From Bettongia penicillata ogilbyi (Eukaryota; Chordata; Mammalia; Diprotodontia; Potoroidae), in NCBI GenBank assembly GCA_023548195.1, contig JAJHZJ010000014.1, forward strand, positions 14,298,718 through 14,362,717: 64,000 nucleotides of DNA. The letters are read 5' to 3'. Positions within the stretch are counted from its first letter, which is position 1, and each line of letters begins with the position of its first letter. Below, piece by piece: positions 1 through 12,995 of this stretch. The notes under the pieces are model-generated. The model saw nothing but the letters and a program-made list of their open reading frames with translations, was not told the origin of the DNA and searched no databases. The position numbers and the translations under genes are program-made.

Positions 1-3000
1 CATTTTTGATACTAGTAATTTGGTTTTCTTCCTTTTTTAAATCAAATTAAGCAATAGCTTATCTATTTATTGTTTTATTCCACAAAACCATCTCTTAGTT
101 TTATTATTTCCATTGTTTTCTTAATTTCAATTTTATTAATCTCTCCTTTGGTTGTCAGAATTTCTAATTTGGCATTTAGTTGGGAATTTTTAATTTGTTC
201 TTCCAGCTTTTTAGTTGCATGCTCAATTCATCATTCTCCTCTTTATTTTATTCATACAAACATCTAGAGATATGAAACTTCCCCTTCTCTTGGACAAGGT
301 TATTGATTGTTTCTATGATACATCGTTTGATCCATTTGTTCTTTAACCTTAGATTATGTAGTTTCCAGTTAATTTTAGTCCATCTTTCCATGGTCCATTA
401 TTACAAATAATTTTTATTGCATTATGATCTGAAAAGGATGCATTTAATATTTTTGCTTTTCTGCATCAAATTGTGAAGTTCTTATGCCCTAATACAAGGT
501 CAATTTTTGTGTAGGTACCATGTACCACTGAGGAAAAGGTATAGTTTTCCTGTCTATTTCTTCATGTAAGTTTAGTGTTCCTATTTGGTAATTATTTATT
601 TAGCAATTCTATTTAGTATTAATATTACTTCATTGTCTATGGTAGCTTTTATCAGGATGTAGTTTCCTTCCTTTTCTCTTTTAATTAAATCTATATTTGT
701 TTTTGCTTTGCCTAAAATCAGGATTGTTACCCCTGCTTTTTTTAAAACTACCTGAATCATAATAGGTTTTGCTCCAGTGTTTTACCTTTAATATGTGTGT
801 ATCTCTCTATTTTAAATGTGTCCCTTGTAAACAACATACTGTAAGATTATGGTTTTAATCCACTTGACTGTCCACTCCTGTTTTATGGGAGATCTCCTTC
901 CTTCATATTCACAATTATGATTACTATTTGTGTCTTTCTCTCCATCCTATTTCTTCCCTTTTACGTTTTTCTCTCTCCTTTCTCTCTTTCCCTCTTCACT
1001 AGAGCTTTACTTTTGACTGCAGCCTCCTTCAGTCTGCCCTTTCTTCTATCAGCAACCTTCTTCATCTTCCCCCTTCTATTCACATCCTCCCTTTTATTTC
1101 CCCTCCTACTTCCTGTAGGGTAAGTTAGATTTCTATACCTAACTGATTATGTTATTCCCTCTTTAAGTCAAATCTGATGAGAGTAAGGTTCAAACAATGC
1201 TTATCTTCTTCCCTTCTTTCCCTCTACTGTAATAGTTTTTTGTGTCTTTTCATGAGATATAATTTACCCTTATCTGCTTCCTCCTTTCATCTTCTCCCAA
1301 TACAATCCCTTTTCACCAATTAATTAGATTTTTATCATCATATAAAAATCAACTTATATTCACACCTTTTATCTATGTATACTCCTTCTTAAATGGCATA
1401 ATAACAATACAATTCTCAAGAGTTCCAAGTGTCATCTTCCCTTTTAAGGATGTAAAAATTTGCCCTTATTAATGACATTTTTTTTCTTTCCTGTTTACCT
1501 TTTCATAATTCTCTTGACTCTTGTATTTGTAGATCAAATTTCTGTTGAGCTCTGGTCTTTTCATCAGAAAGTTTTGGAAGTCCTATATTTTGTTGGCTGT
1601 CCATCCCATCCCCTGAAAGACTACGCTGACTTTTGCTGGGTAGTTGATCCTTGGTTGTAACCCAATATGTTTTGCCTTACCAAATATCATATTCCACATC
1701 CTCCAGTCTTTTAATGTAGAAGCTATATGGTCTTATGTAATCCTAACAATGGTTCCATGATATTTAAATTGTTTCTTTTTGGTTGCTTGTACTATTTTCT
1801 ATTTGACCTGGTAATTTTGAAATTTGGCTATGATATTTCTTGGCATTTTTAATTTGAGATCTCTTTCAAGAGGTGATTGGTTTATTCTTTTAATAACTAT
1901 TTTGCCTTCTGGTTCTAGGATCTCTGTGCAATTTTCTTTGATGTTTTCCTGAAAGGTGCTATCCACATTCTTTTTTTCATCATAGTTTTCAGGTAGACCA
2001 ATAATTTTTAAATTGTTTCTCCTGGATCTATTTTCCAGGTCAGTTACTTTATCAATGAGGCATTTTATATTCTCTTCCATTTTTTCATTCTTTTGATTTT
2101 GTTTGACTGGTTCTTGATATCTCATAGAGTCATATGCTTCCACTTGCCCAATTCTAATTTTTTAAGAAATTGCTTTCTTTTATTAAATTTTGTACCTTTT
2201 TTTCATCTAGCCCATTTTACTTTTTAAGTAGTTCTTTTCTTCAGTGAGTTTTTGTGCCTCTTTCTTCACCTAGCCAATTCTACTTTTTAAGTACTTGCTT
2301 TCTATGGTGAGTTTTTGTCCTTCCTTTTCCAAGATGTTGACTCTCTCTTGTATATCTCTCTTCTCCAAATTTTTCTTTTCCCTCTCTTATTTGCCATTTA
2401 TAATATTTCTTGAGCTCTTTCAAGGAGATTTTTGAGGCTTGGGACCAGTTCATATTCCCCTTCGAGGTTTCATATGTGGGTATATTGACAGCGTTGTCTT
2501 CTTTTGAATCTGTGCCTTGATTTTTTTCTGTCCCTATAAGAACCTATGGCTGTGGTCTATTTCTGGTTTTTGCTCATTGTGTTTACCTAATTCCTGGCTT
2601 TTAGAGTTGAGCTCTCTTGTTGGAGTGCAAAGGGCACTGACTGAAGTGAGACTTTGTCACTGGTTTTGTGTGCTGGCAGCTGGAGGCTGTAGGGGTCTGG
2701 TAGGTTACCTGGTGCTGAACTGGGGTCAGCAACACCAGAGGTCCCTGGGGGATAACTGTTTATCCAGGCCTTGCACTGACTTCTGCTCACCCAGACTTTG
2801 CACTCAAATGTTTTGCTGCTGGAGGATATCTGCCAGCCTGGAGCTGTGCCTCCTGGAGTTATGCTTCCTAGAGTTGTGGTGATGCACTGGAAGATTTGGC
2901 AGCTGGAGAATGCTGGCACATGTGGTGGTTTTCTAAGCTGGTGTCTCTGGCTCCCCTGTCTTTGCTTGGGGGGTGGGAGTTGTCCTGGCATTGGCACTTG

Positions 3001-3290
3001 CCTGCTACACCACCCTGGGTCTCAGGATTTCTTCCTGGTTTGCTGAGATAGGGCTTGCTTCTGGCTTGCTGGGAGGCCTCTGTTCCTGTGCTGCTCCCCC
3101 TCCCCCAGAGATAGAGGGGTCTTTCCCATTAGTTTCCAAGCTTTCTTGGCTACAAGACTACTGTACTCCATCTTTCTGCTGACTCAGCTGTTCTAGGATT
3201 TTTTTTTTTCCTGTGGCAATATTTTCTGGGTTTTCAGAGGTTAATGCAGAAGGGTGAGAGTGACTTACTTCTTACTCTGATATCTTGAGT
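1..3290 (-). mobile_element. LINE-1, minus strand, 5' half (5'UTR, ORF1, start of ORF2)
   Basis: Read on the minus strand, this is the 5' part of a marsupial L1. A G/C-richer 5'UTR-like stretch lies at about 2,490-3,285, a decayed ORF1 at about 1,490-2,480, a purine-rich spacer at about 950-1,280, and the beginning of the ORF2 endonuclease region from about 950 down to position 1. The element runs off the left edge. ORF2 has small deletions and stops and cannot be coding. The same segments recur on the + strand at 5.95, 56.9 and 60.5 kb, which supports the identification. Confidence 0.85.
1799..2143 (-). pseudogene. L1 ORF1 fragment (RNA-binding protein of LINE-1)
   Basis: A 114-residue open fragment shows the L1 ORF1 pattern: a lysine/glutamate-rich coiled-coil end, then the RRM-like core with DLENRSRRNNLKIIGLPE, a landmark of L1 ORF1 proteins, and a KMPRNIIAKFQNYQVK-type C-terminal segment. 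In an active L1 this protein trimerises and coats the L1 RNA. The C-terminal domain continues toward about 1,490 in broken frames and the N-terminal part is frameshifted upstream, so it is a relic. Confidence 0.85.
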
Positions 3291-3299
3291 GGAAGTCCT

Positions 3300-3935
3300 G
3301 TTTTTCCACTCTTTAACCCAGATCTAATGACATCAGGGTCCCAGCACTACCAGTCCTCTACTCCCACCTGTTTCCTCCATATCAGTTCTTTCTTTCACAA
3401 CTTATTTTATGAGATAATTGCTCCTTTTTGCCTTTTCCTACTCAAGTTTGGTTTTTTTTAGAATCACCTTGTCATTCTCAATTCAACAGTGACCTTTATT
3501 TTTCAAGCTACCCTAGTAATGATGAAAATCTTAAAAGTATTCATAACATTTTCATGCATGAGAAGTAAGCAGTTTGACCTTAATGAGTCCCTAATGATAT
3601 CTTTAATGTTTTCCTTATATTTCTTCTGGATATTTTATATCAAATTTTCCATTGAGTGCTGGTCTTTTTCTCACAAATATCTAAAGGTCTTTCAGTTCAT
3701 TAAAAATACATTTTTCCTTTTGAGATTATACCAAACTTTGCTGTGTAAGTTATTCTTGATTGCAACCCCAAGTCATTTAGTGTAGAAGCTGCTAGGTCTT
3801 GTGAAATCCTGATTATCTTCACAGCATTCAAATTGTTCTATTCCTGTTGCTTGCAGTATTTTCTCCTTAACCTGGAAATTTTGAATCTTAGCTATTACAT
3901 GACTGTAAGTTTTCCTCCTTAGGTCTCTTTCAGGT
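3300..3935 (-). mobile_element. Minus-strand L1/HAL1 ORF1 C-terminal fragment
   Basis: Read on the minus strand, this contains the ORF1 C-terminal region (about 3,560-3,930) and the spacer behind it, aligning by eye with 54.65-54.97 kb and 1.49-1.85 kb. It abuts the 5' end of the preceding minus-strand L1 on one side and a + strand L1 on the other. All frames are broken. Confidence 0.65.
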
Positions 3936-4271
3936 TCTCACACATGCTTCACTGTAGCCCTTGGTGGTCAGGTGACTTCGGTGGCCAGACCTCCACTTGC
4001 TTCAGAGTAGCCCTGGGGAAACATGGAAAAACCCCACCTGGCCTCAGCACATGCTAGACACCCCCACTAAGACCCCAGCTCAACAAGTAAGCTGATAGAC
4101 CCCCCCCCCAACACACACACAGTCTCCAGATGCACAGAGCTAGTGACCAGGCCCTTGGTCACCAGGTCAAAAATCTTGGGACAGTGCCTCTTGTGTTCCA
4201 GCAGGAGAGTTCAACTTTAAATCCCATGAAATAAGCCAAAAATAAAAGCAAGAAGCAAAAAAACACAAACA

Positions 4272-5350
4272 TTGACAATAGAAGGTTATTATGGAGATAG
4301 GGAATATCAGAACACAAACTCAGAAGAAGACAACAATGCCACAATACCTATATGTGAAATCTCAAAGAGTAATGTGAATTGGTTGCAAGCCACAAAAGCC
4401 TTCTTGAAAAAGATTGAGAAGGATTTTAAAAGTCAAATAAGAGAGGCAGAAGAAAAACTGGGAAAGAAATGAGAGGTATACAAAAGAAAGTCAAAAGTTT
4501 GCAAGAGCTGAAATTGACTGAAGAAAAATTGACTGAAGAAAACAACTACTTAAAAATACAATTGTTCACATGGAAAAAAATCCACTGAAGAAAAAACTCC
4601 TTAAAAAGTAGAATTGATCAAATGGAAAAGGAGTGTCAAACTAATTGAAGAAAATAATTCCTCAAAAATTATAAATGGCAAGTAGAAGCTAATGACTATG
4701 AGACATCAAAAATAAAACAAAATTTTAAAAATGAAAAACATAGAAGAAAATGTAAAATGCCTCATTGGAAAAACAAATGGCCTAGAAAATAGATTCAGGA
4801 AAAACAATTGAAGGATTTTTGGCTTACCTGACAGCCATGATCAAAAAAAGAGTGTGAACATCTTTCAAGAAATTATCAAAGAAAACTGTCCAGAGGTCCT
4901 AGAACCAAGAACTAATCTAACCAAGAACTAATCTAACCAATCTAACTAACCAAGAACCTAGAACCTAGAACTAATCTAAAATAGTTATCAAAAGAATGAA
5001 TGATCATCCTGAAATGATCCCAATGATCCCAAAATGAAAATGCCAAGGAATAGTGTAGCCAAATTCCATTACTATCAGGTTCAGGAGAAAATACTGCAAA
5101 AAGCCAGAAAGAAACAATTTAAATATCATGGAACCAAAGTAAGAATTATACAAGACTTAGCAACTTCTGGCATAAACATTTGGAGGTCTTGGACTATAAT
5201 ACTCTGAAAGGCAAAGGAGCTTGGATCACAACCAAGAATCAATTACCAAGAAAAATTAAGCATAATATTTCAGGAGAAAGGATGAACATTCAATAAAATT
5301 GGGGACTTTCAATCATTCTTGAAAAAAAACAGAGCTGAGCAGAAAAATTA
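4272..5350 (+). pseudogene. L1 ORF1 relic
   Basis: The longest open piece (4,272-4,472) has the acidic/lysine-rich N-terminal coiled-coil composition of L1 ORF1. Downstream, in shifted frames, are sequences matching the RRM-like and C-terminal domain region seen more clearly at 54.66-55.41 kb on the minus strand. A local duplication (a CTAATCTAAC-like motif repeated at about 4,910-4,980) breaks the middle of the gene. Confidence 0.75.
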
Positions 5351-5949
5351 ACCTTCAAACACAAGACTGAAGAGAAGCAAAAAAATGTTAACAGGAAAGA
5401 AAAAACAAGTTATTCCCTAAAGTTAAACTGTTTACATCCCTACACAGGAAAATGATACTTTTAACTCTTGAGCATGTATTTTTCTTGTGCAATTAGAAGG
5501 GGTAGACATAGACAGAGGGTGTGGGTATAAGCTGACTTTGATGTGATGATACAAAAATTAATTAAGAAGTGAAAAAAAGACTGTGTTGGGAAAAGAGGAG
5601 AGGGAGAAGCAGAATAGGGTGAATTATACCACATGGAGAGGCATAAAAGATGTATTACAGTAGGGAGAAAGAAGGAATAAAATACACATTCAGTTGGTTA
5701 TGGAAACCTATCTTACCCTATAGGGAAGTAAGAGGAGAAAGGAGAAAGTAAAGGAAAGGAGGTGGATAGATGGGAGAGAAGAAAGGAGGGAAGAAGTGGT
5801 AGGGAAGGAGAAAGAAAAGGGGGGCAGATAGAAGGGGGCAGATTGAGAGAGGCAGTGGTAAGAAGGAATACATTGGTGAAGAAAGAAAAGATGACAGGAG
5901 AGAGAAAAGTGTAAATGGGGGGAAATGGGATGGAGAGGAGGACACAATT

Positions 5950-6278
5950 TTAGTAATCACAATTGTGAATGTGAGTGGGATTAACTCTTCCATAAAAGAG
6001 AAGTGGATAACAGAGCAGATTAAGAACCATAATCTTAGAATATGTTGTTTAGAAGAAACACATTTGAAGTAAAGAGATACACACAGAGTAAAGGCAAAAG
6101 GCTGGAGCAGAATTGATTATGCTACAGATGAAGTAAAAAAAAAAAGCAGGGGGGCAATGCTGATCTCAGAAAAAGAAAAGCAAAAATAGATCTAATTAAA
6201 AGAAATAAGGAAGTAAACTACATCTTGCTAAAAGGTACCTACCAATGAAGTAATATCAATACTAAATATATACACACA

Positions 6279-6320
<42 letters not shown>

Positions 6321-9300
6321 AAGTAATGTAGCATTCAAATCCTTAGAGGAAAGTTAAGGGAGTTACAGGAAGAAACAACAGAAAAACTATTCTAATGGGA
6401 GACCTCAACCTCCCTTTCTTAGAACTAGATAAATCAAATCTCTATGATAGAGGGATATGATAGCCCTCTGGAGAAAACTGAATGAGGATAGAAAGAAATA
6501 GCTCTTTTTCTCAGTGGCACATGTAACCTATCCAAAATTGATTACGTATTAGGTCATAAAAAAGCCTCACAATTCAATGAAGAAAGACAGAAATATTAAA
6601 TGTATCCTTTTGAGATCATGATACACTAAAAATTATGTATAACAAAGGGTCATGGAAAAATAGTCTAAAGATTAATTGGAAACTAAACAATCTAATCCTA
6701 CAGAATGATTAGTTCAAACAACATATGATAGAAACAATCAATAACTTCATCTAAGAGAATGACAATAATGAGACAACATACTAAAATTTATTGGAATACA
6801 GCAAAAGCTATTCTTTGGTAAAATTTTATATCTCTAAATGTTTACATGCATAAAATAGAGAAAAAGGAGATCAATGAATTGGGCATGCAACTAACAAAGC
6901 TAGAAAAAGAACAAGTTAAAAATTCCCACTTAAATATCAAATTAGAAATTCTGAAAAACAGGAGTGATTAATGAAATTAAAATTAAGAAAGCTATTGAAA
7001 TAATACTTAAAACTAAGACCTGGTTTTATTTTTTTAAATAGACAACACTTTGGTTAATTTAATTATAAAAAGAAAGGAGAAAGCCTAATTTCTGGTATCA
7101 AAAATGGAAAAGGTGAATTCATCACCAATGAAGAGGAAATAAAACAAAAATGGGAAGTTATTTTGCCCAAATGTGTCCCAATACATGTGAAATGAATGAA
7201 TATTTGCAAAAATATATATATAAATTTCCCACATCAATAGAAAAGGAAACAAAATATTTAAGGAAACCCATTTCAGAACAAGAAATTCAACAAGCCATCA
7301 ATGAACTCACTAAGAAAATATCACCAGGGTTAGATGGATTTACAAGTGAATTCTGCCAAACATTGAAAGAACAATTAATTCCAATGATATATAAACTTTT
7401 TGGAAAACTAGGTAAAGAAAGAGTCCAACCAAATTCTTTTTATGATATAAATATGATACTGCTACCGAAACTGGGAAAAGCCAAGACAGAGAAAGAAAAT
7501 TATAGACCAATTTCTCTAATGAATATAGATGTAAAGATTTTAACTAAAATCTTTGCAAGGAGATTACAGCAAATTATTACAAGAATAAGACACTATGATC
7601 AGGTTAGATTTATGCCAGGAATGCAAAACTGGTTCAATATTCTGAAAACCATCAGCATATCTGACCATATCAGTAACAAAACTAACAGAAATCCTGATTA
7701 TCTCAGGAGATGCAGGGAAAGGTTTTGACAAAATATAGTGCCCATTCCTATTAAAAGCACTAGAGAACCTAGGAATAAGTAGAAATAATCAGCAAGCATT
7801 GTATGTAATTATGGGTAAGCTAGAAGCATTCCCAATAAGAATAGTAGTAAAACAACGATGTCTATTATCATCGTTGTTACTCAATATTGTACTAGAAATG
7901 TTAGCTTTAATAAGAAAAGAAAAATAAAATGAAGGAATTAGAAGAGGCAATGAGGAAACAAAACTATCACATTTTGCAGATGATAAAATGATATACTTAG
8001 AGAATCTTACAGAACCCATTTAAAACAATTTAAAATAATTAACAACTTTAGCAAAGTTGCAGAAGATAAAATATACCCATATAAATCATTGGCATTTCTA
8101 TATTTTACTAAAAAAGCCCAGCAGCAGAAGATAGAAAGAAAAATTCCATTTCAAATAACTGTAAATGATATAAAATATTTGAGAGTCTACCTGCCAAAAC
8201 CCAGAACTATATGAACAAAATCACAAAATACTTTTCACACAAATAAAGTCAGATCTAAATAATTGGATAAATACAAGTTGCTCATGGGTAGGCACAACTA
8301 ATATAATAAAAATAACAGTTCTACCTAAATTAATTTACTTATTCAGTGTCATGTCACTCAAACTCTTAAAAATTATTTTATAGAGCTAGTAAAAACAATA
8401 ACACAATTCATCTAGAAGAACAAAAGGTCCATAACATCAAGTGAATTAATGAAAAAAAAATGCAAGGGAAGATGGCCTAGCCTTAACAGATCTAAAATTA
8501 TATTCTAAAGGAACAAGCAAAATAACTATTTGGTATTGGCTAAGAAATAGAGTGGTGGACCAGTGGGACAGATGAGGTAAACAAGACACAATAGTCAATG
8601 ATGATAGTAATCTACTGTTTGATAACTCCAAATGCTCCAGATTCTGGGATAAGAACTCACCTTTTGACAAAACTACTTGGAAAACTGGATTGTAGCAATG
8701 AGGCGTAGCTCAATATCTTACACCCTATACCAAGATTAAATTCAAAATGGGTACATGATTTAGACATAAACCGTGATACCACTAGTAAACTAGCATGTAA
8801 TAGTTTCCCTGTCATATCTATGGAGAAGGAAAGAATTTATGACCAAATGAGAGAGAGAGAGAGAGAGCATTATGAAATGCAAAATGGATAACTTTGATTA
8901 TGTCAAAATAAAAAGGTTTTGGACAAAGTCAATACAGTCAAGATTAGAAAGGAAATAGAAAGCTAGGAAACAATTTTTATAGTCAGGGTCCCTGATAAAG
9001 GTCTAATCTCTAAAATATATAGAGAATGGAGTCAAATTTATGAGAATACAAGTCATTTCCCTATTGATAAATGGTCAAAGTATATGAGCAGGCAGTTTTC
9101 AGATGAAAACATTAAATCTATCTGTAGTCATATGGAAAAAATACCCTAAATCACTATTTATTAGAGAAATACAAATGGAAACAACTCTGAGGAATCACAT
9201 CACCACCTATCAGATTGGTTAATGTGACAAAATAGGAAAATGATAAACTTTGGAGAAGATGTAGTAAAATGGGAACACTAATGCATTGTTGGTAAAGTTG

Positions 9301-9700
9301 TGAACTGATCCAACCATTCTGGAGAGCAATGTGGAACTATGTCCAAAGGACTATAAAACTGTGTATAACCATTACTAGTACCATTACTAGTTCTATATCC
9401 CGAAGAGATCATACCAAAGGGAAAAGGACGTACATGTACGCACACAAAAAAATTTGTAACAACTCTTTTTGGGATGGCAAAGATTTGTAAATTGAGGAAT
9501 TCCTCATCAATTGGGGAGTGGCTGAATAAGTTGTGATATAGTAATGTAATGGAATTACATTTAAATTAGTTATGCCATAAGAAATAAAGAGCATGCAGAT
9601 TTCAGAAAAACCTGCAAAAATGTACATGAGCTGATGTTAAGTGAAGTATACAGAACCAGGAGAACACTGTACACCATAACAGCAACATTATGCAAAAACC
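5950..9700 (+). pseudogene. L1 ORF2 relic (endonuclease and reverse transcriptase)
   Basis: ORF2 of L1 encodes an APE-type endonuclease followed by a reverse transcriptase. The endonuclease start lies near 5,950-6,100, with the QETH-type region altered. The best open fragment is 7,150-7,728 (192 residues), covering the N-terminal reverse transcriptase motifs: a [15 protein letters not shown] motif, then a [11 protein letters not shown] motif. The catalytic F-A-D-D motif can be read at 7,973-7,984 in another frame. Many stops and frameshifts mean no functional protein. The C-terminal region extends to about 9.7 kb. Confidence 0.85.
6270..6319. repeat. (CA)n microsatellite inside L1 ORF2
   Basis: Roughly 50 bp of CA dinucleotide repeats, slightly interrupted at the left end, inside the endonuclease region of the decayed L1. 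Confidence 0.95.
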
Positions 9701-10229
9701 AACCTTGATAGACTTAGCTTTTCTCAGTAATACAATGATCTAAGTCAGCTCCAAAGACTCATCTAGAGTAAGACCACATCTAGAGTAAGACCTATGGAGT
9801 CTGAGTGCAGATCAAAGTATATTCTTTTTTCTTTTGTTTCTTCTTTCTTGTTCTTTTCCCCTTTTGTTCTATTTCTTTTTCACAACTCAACTAATGTGGA
9901 AATATGTTTAATACAATTGTACAAATATAGCATGCATCATATTGCTTGCCTTCTAGGGCCGGAGGTGGGAAGGGGAAAAAAAAATGCAACTCCAAATCTT
10001 ATAAAAGTGAATGTTGAAAACTATCTTTACTTGTAACTGGAAAAAAAATATGATTAATTGGAAAAAAGAAAGCTCTGAAATTGTATCTCATATAATTGGG
10101 AAAAATACAACATTAAAATTGAAAAAGAAATATATTAAACTCAATGAGAAAATAAGCAAGGGTAGGAAAGAGGGAACATAGGCTAGGGAGTAATCATAGG
10201 CAAAACAAACCTTTAGTGAGGGGCTAGAG

Positions 10230-10310
10230 TAGTTTTGTATAATTTTTATATCTCCCCAGTATCTACCATAGCACTATGCCCAAGGTAGACAACTAATAAA
10301 TATTTATTTT
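10230..10310 (+). repeat. L2/MIR 3'-end relic
   Basis: Short match to the L2/MIR 3' pattern (CCCCAGTATCTACCATAGCA, then an AATAAATATTTA-type end). Small and diverged. Confidence 0.45.
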
Positions 10311-10429
10311 ATTTGGAGAGAATGGCCATTAGTTGTATATGGCTGGAGTACAGAAAACGATTGAATAGCAAGAAAAACTCAAAGCTCTGGGCTGACCTAA
10401 TTTGAGCTAAGTTAAGCGTATCTAAGTCA

Positions 10430-10680
10430 ATGTAATAAGTATTGGACTTGGAGTCAGGTGATGAGGGTTTGAATTCTCAAACTAATAGTTGCATGATTCT
10501 GACCATGTATGACACTAGCCATGAGACCATGTAGAAGTCACTTTACTCTCTCTTCTTCGCTTCAGTTACTTCACCTGTAAAGTGGGGATAATTTTATTTG
10601 CATTATGTGTATCATTTGATTGTTGTAAGGAAAATGTTTTATAAGCCCTTGATTACTACATAGATGCAAGCTATAGTTAT
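10430..10680 (+). repeat. MIR-type SINE relic, plus strand
   Basis: A tRNA-like head with TTGGACTTGGAGTCAGG, a middle with TCACTTTACTCTC and CACCTGTAAAGTGGGGATAA, and a tail with TGTTGTAAGGAAAATG are the usual MIR landmarks. Diverged. Confidence 0.7.
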
Positions 10681-10689
10681 GAATTCATC

Positions 10690-12070
10690 AAATTATAGAA
10701 TTCAGTTTAATTCAATAGAATAATCATTTATTAATTTCCTTCTATACTCAAGAGACTGTTCCAGAAACTGGGGACGTGACAAGAAGAGTGAAAAACAGTC
10801 CCTGCCCAAAAGGAGTTTGCATTCTAGTGGCAGACACAACCAATAAACGATAAGCAAATGCAAAATAATTTGAGGAGAGAGAGTGTGTGAGAGAGACAGA
10901 CAGACAGACAGAGAGAAACAGAAACACACACAGAGAGAGAACTAATTATTGGGAGATTAGGGAAGGCTTCCTGTAGGAGATGACACGTTAGTGACTTATG
11001 ATAGCATTTAGAGATGTTGAGAGATAACCATGTAGTACATTCCAAGCAGGGGAGACCACAGTCACAGAGGCAGAAAATGAGATGCAGTCTGGAAAAAAGC
11101 AAGTAGTCCAGGTTGGCAAGAACACAGGATTCATGTAGAGGAATAGCATGGAAAAAATCTAGGAAGATTCACTAGAGCCAGATTATGAAGGGGTTTAAAT
11201 GTGAAACAGGAGAATTTGTACTTTATTTTTGACATGGTTGGTTGTTGTCCTTCTTTGAAGAGGACCAAAATGACATCACCACTGTAAAGTGAAATTTCAG
11301 TGTGTCCGATTGTGGCTGATCAGACCGATACAAACTCATAATGCTCTACCACAGGTTGGGCACTGATAGTCTGTATGAATATTTGGGGTGGATATCCCAA
11401 ATTTGTGTGTCCTTTGTTTCCTTTGTGCTATCTCAATTCTGCTTTGCTCAAAGAGCACAGCACCTTTTCTTATGTGGGCCTGCCATGCTGAGTGGTCCTG
11501 TGCCAGTGTCTCCCATGTTGCACAGTCAAATCCAAAATCCTTGAGAGAGAACTTGAGAGTAACCTTGTATCATTTCTTCTGGCCAGCATGTGATTGCCTG
11601 CCCCTTTTCTTCAAGTTGGTCAGTTTTCAAAGTATGGTCTAGGGCCCCCTGGGTATCCCTAAGGTTTTTTCAGGGGGTCTGCAAGTTAGCCATAAAATAA
11701 CCTTTTCGGAAAGCATAGATTTGGCATTTGAACAATGTGGCCAGGCCATTGGAGTTATGCCTTCTGAAGCATAGTTTGAATACTTGACAGTCTAAAGTCA
11801 ATAGGGAGCCACTTAATGTTCTTATGTATTAGAAGTGCTAAAGTCAGCCTAATGCAGCAGGAAAATTACTGTGACAGCTGTGTGGGAGATTAACCAGAGA
11901 GATACTTAATAAATATTTATTGAGTGAATTAATTAGAGAAGAAACAGTAAGCAGGAAGATCAAATAGAATACTATTTTAATATTAAGACAAAAGGGCCAA
12001 AACTAGGGTGGTGGCTGTGTGAATAGAAAGAAGGGGCTGGATGTAAGAGATGCAGAGACAGAATTAACTT
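10690..12070 (+). repeat. Unclassified long interspersed repeat, copy A (interrupted)
   Basis: This repeat has landmarks such as GGAAGGCTTCCTGTAGGAGA, CATTCCAAGCAGGGG, GAAGGGGTTTAAATGTGAAA and GGGAGCCACTTAATGTT, in order. The same series occurs at 33.58-34.9 kb and 37.24-39.24 kb. I recognise the pattern as a widespread mammalian-type repeat but cannot name it. The copy is split by an inverted LINE 3' end at about 11,236-11,640 and an extra unassigned segment to about 11,780. Confidence 0.6.
11236..11640 (-). mobile_element. 3' end of a non-L1 LINE (or SINE sharing its tail), minus strand
   Basis: The + strand begins TTGGTTGTTGTCCTTCTTTG, the reverse complement of an ...GGACAACAACCAA end. 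The same family appears in + orientation at 14.1-15.2 kb, ending with TGATGTCATTTTGGTCCT. It is inserted inside the unclassified repeat copy A. Confidence 0.55.
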
Positions 12071-12074
12071 TGTT

Positions 12075-12300
12075 GTTCATTTATGTCCAACTCTTCATAA
12101 CCCCATTTAGGGTTTTCTTGGCAAAAATACCGGAGTGGTTTGCCATTTCCTTTGCCAGTTCATTTTTTCAAATGAGGACACTGAGGCAAAAAGGGCTAAG
12201 TGATTTGCCCAGGGTCTTATGTATCTGAAGGAAGATTTGAACTCAGGCCTTCCTGACTCCAAGACCAGCATCCTACCCTTTGCACCACCTACCTGCCCAT
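12075..12300 (-). repeat. tRNA-headed SINE with BovB/RTE-like tail (Mar1-type), minus strand
   Basis: On the minus strand it begins with a head containing TCTTGGAGTCAGGAAGGCCT, has a central TCACTTAGCCC and TGCCTCAGTGTCCTCATTTG, then GGCAAACCACTCCGGTATTT and GAAAACCC, and ends with a CAACAA-type 3' end. This head/tail combination is typical of marsupial SINEs mobilised by RTE elements. A + strand relative lies at 44.56-44.79 kb. Confidence 0.75.
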
Positions 12301-12394
12301 ATCTTAGCATCTGGAAATTGGGAGATAAGGAAAAGTATGGTAACAAAAGTATGTATTACACTGCCTTTGTGTTTTGACTTTAGCTTACAAAGGA

Positions 12395-12995
12395 TCGGGC
12401 ATTGGTTCCTAAAGTGGACAATACTGACACCTGGGGTGCACTGGAATGATCCAGGGTATGGCAGCAGCCTTGGGTGCAATTGGGGGACTTGAATAAAAAT
12501 AAAAGGGTAGTGGAAATATAAGGAAAGAAGAGAAGATAAGAAAGTTTTTTAAAAAACTCATTTGTACATATTTCATCTGTTATATAACAGAAGTAAGGTT
12601 GCATAAATACAAAAAGCAAATTATAACCAATTAGTGGTCAAGTCTTCTGACAGGTCTTAACAAGCAAGTATAGGCAGGAAAGCATGTTATGCATTGTAGG
12701 GAAGTCTAGCATGCATCAGAAGGAATATATGCATGTAATGACCTGTTTATAATACAATACTATAAGATTACAAGATGTGATATTGCATCATCAAAATTTC
12801 AATGTGCATAAAAGACCCAAAATTTACAATAAATTATTAAATCAGATGCATCAGTTTAAAAAATATATTTTATATTTTTTAAATGACTCCAATTAAGAAA
12901 ATATTAGAGGATTAAAGACAATAGATTTCCAGGGGGGGCACTGAGTAATTTTTTTTAAAGGTGAAGTATAGGCCAGATAAGCTTGGCAATCTTTA
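12395..12995. mobile_element. Candidate non-autonomous hAT-like DNA transposon
   Basis: The left end has TTGGTTCCTAAAGTGGACAA followed by an ACACCTGGGGTGCACTGGAA motif. The right end has CCAGGGGGGGCACTGAGTAA and ends near 12,995 in a diverged inverted version. Many mammalian hAT-derived elements have ends of this kind. The interior is AT-rich and non-coding. Boundaries are approximate. Confidence 0.45.

Larger units (their letters stand above)
3936..10060 (+). mobile_element. Nearly full-length degenerate LINE-1, plus strand
   Basis: The parts run in the expected L1 order: 5'UTR remnant (about 3,936-4,270), ORF1 relic (about 4,272-5,350), purine-rich spacer (about 5,580-5,940), ORF2 relic from the endonuclease start near 5,950 to about 9,700, and a 3' UTR with a G-rich patch and A-rich end near 10,040. 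At about 6.1 kb it is close to full length. Frames are interrupted throughout, and a (CA)n tract has expanded inside ORF2 at about 6.27 kb. It is old and inactive. Confidence 0.85.

Noticed and set aside
2517..3182. Overlapping Cys/Trp/Leu-rich frames on both strands
   Set aside because: These are the 5'UTR-like region of the minus-strand L1, not genes.
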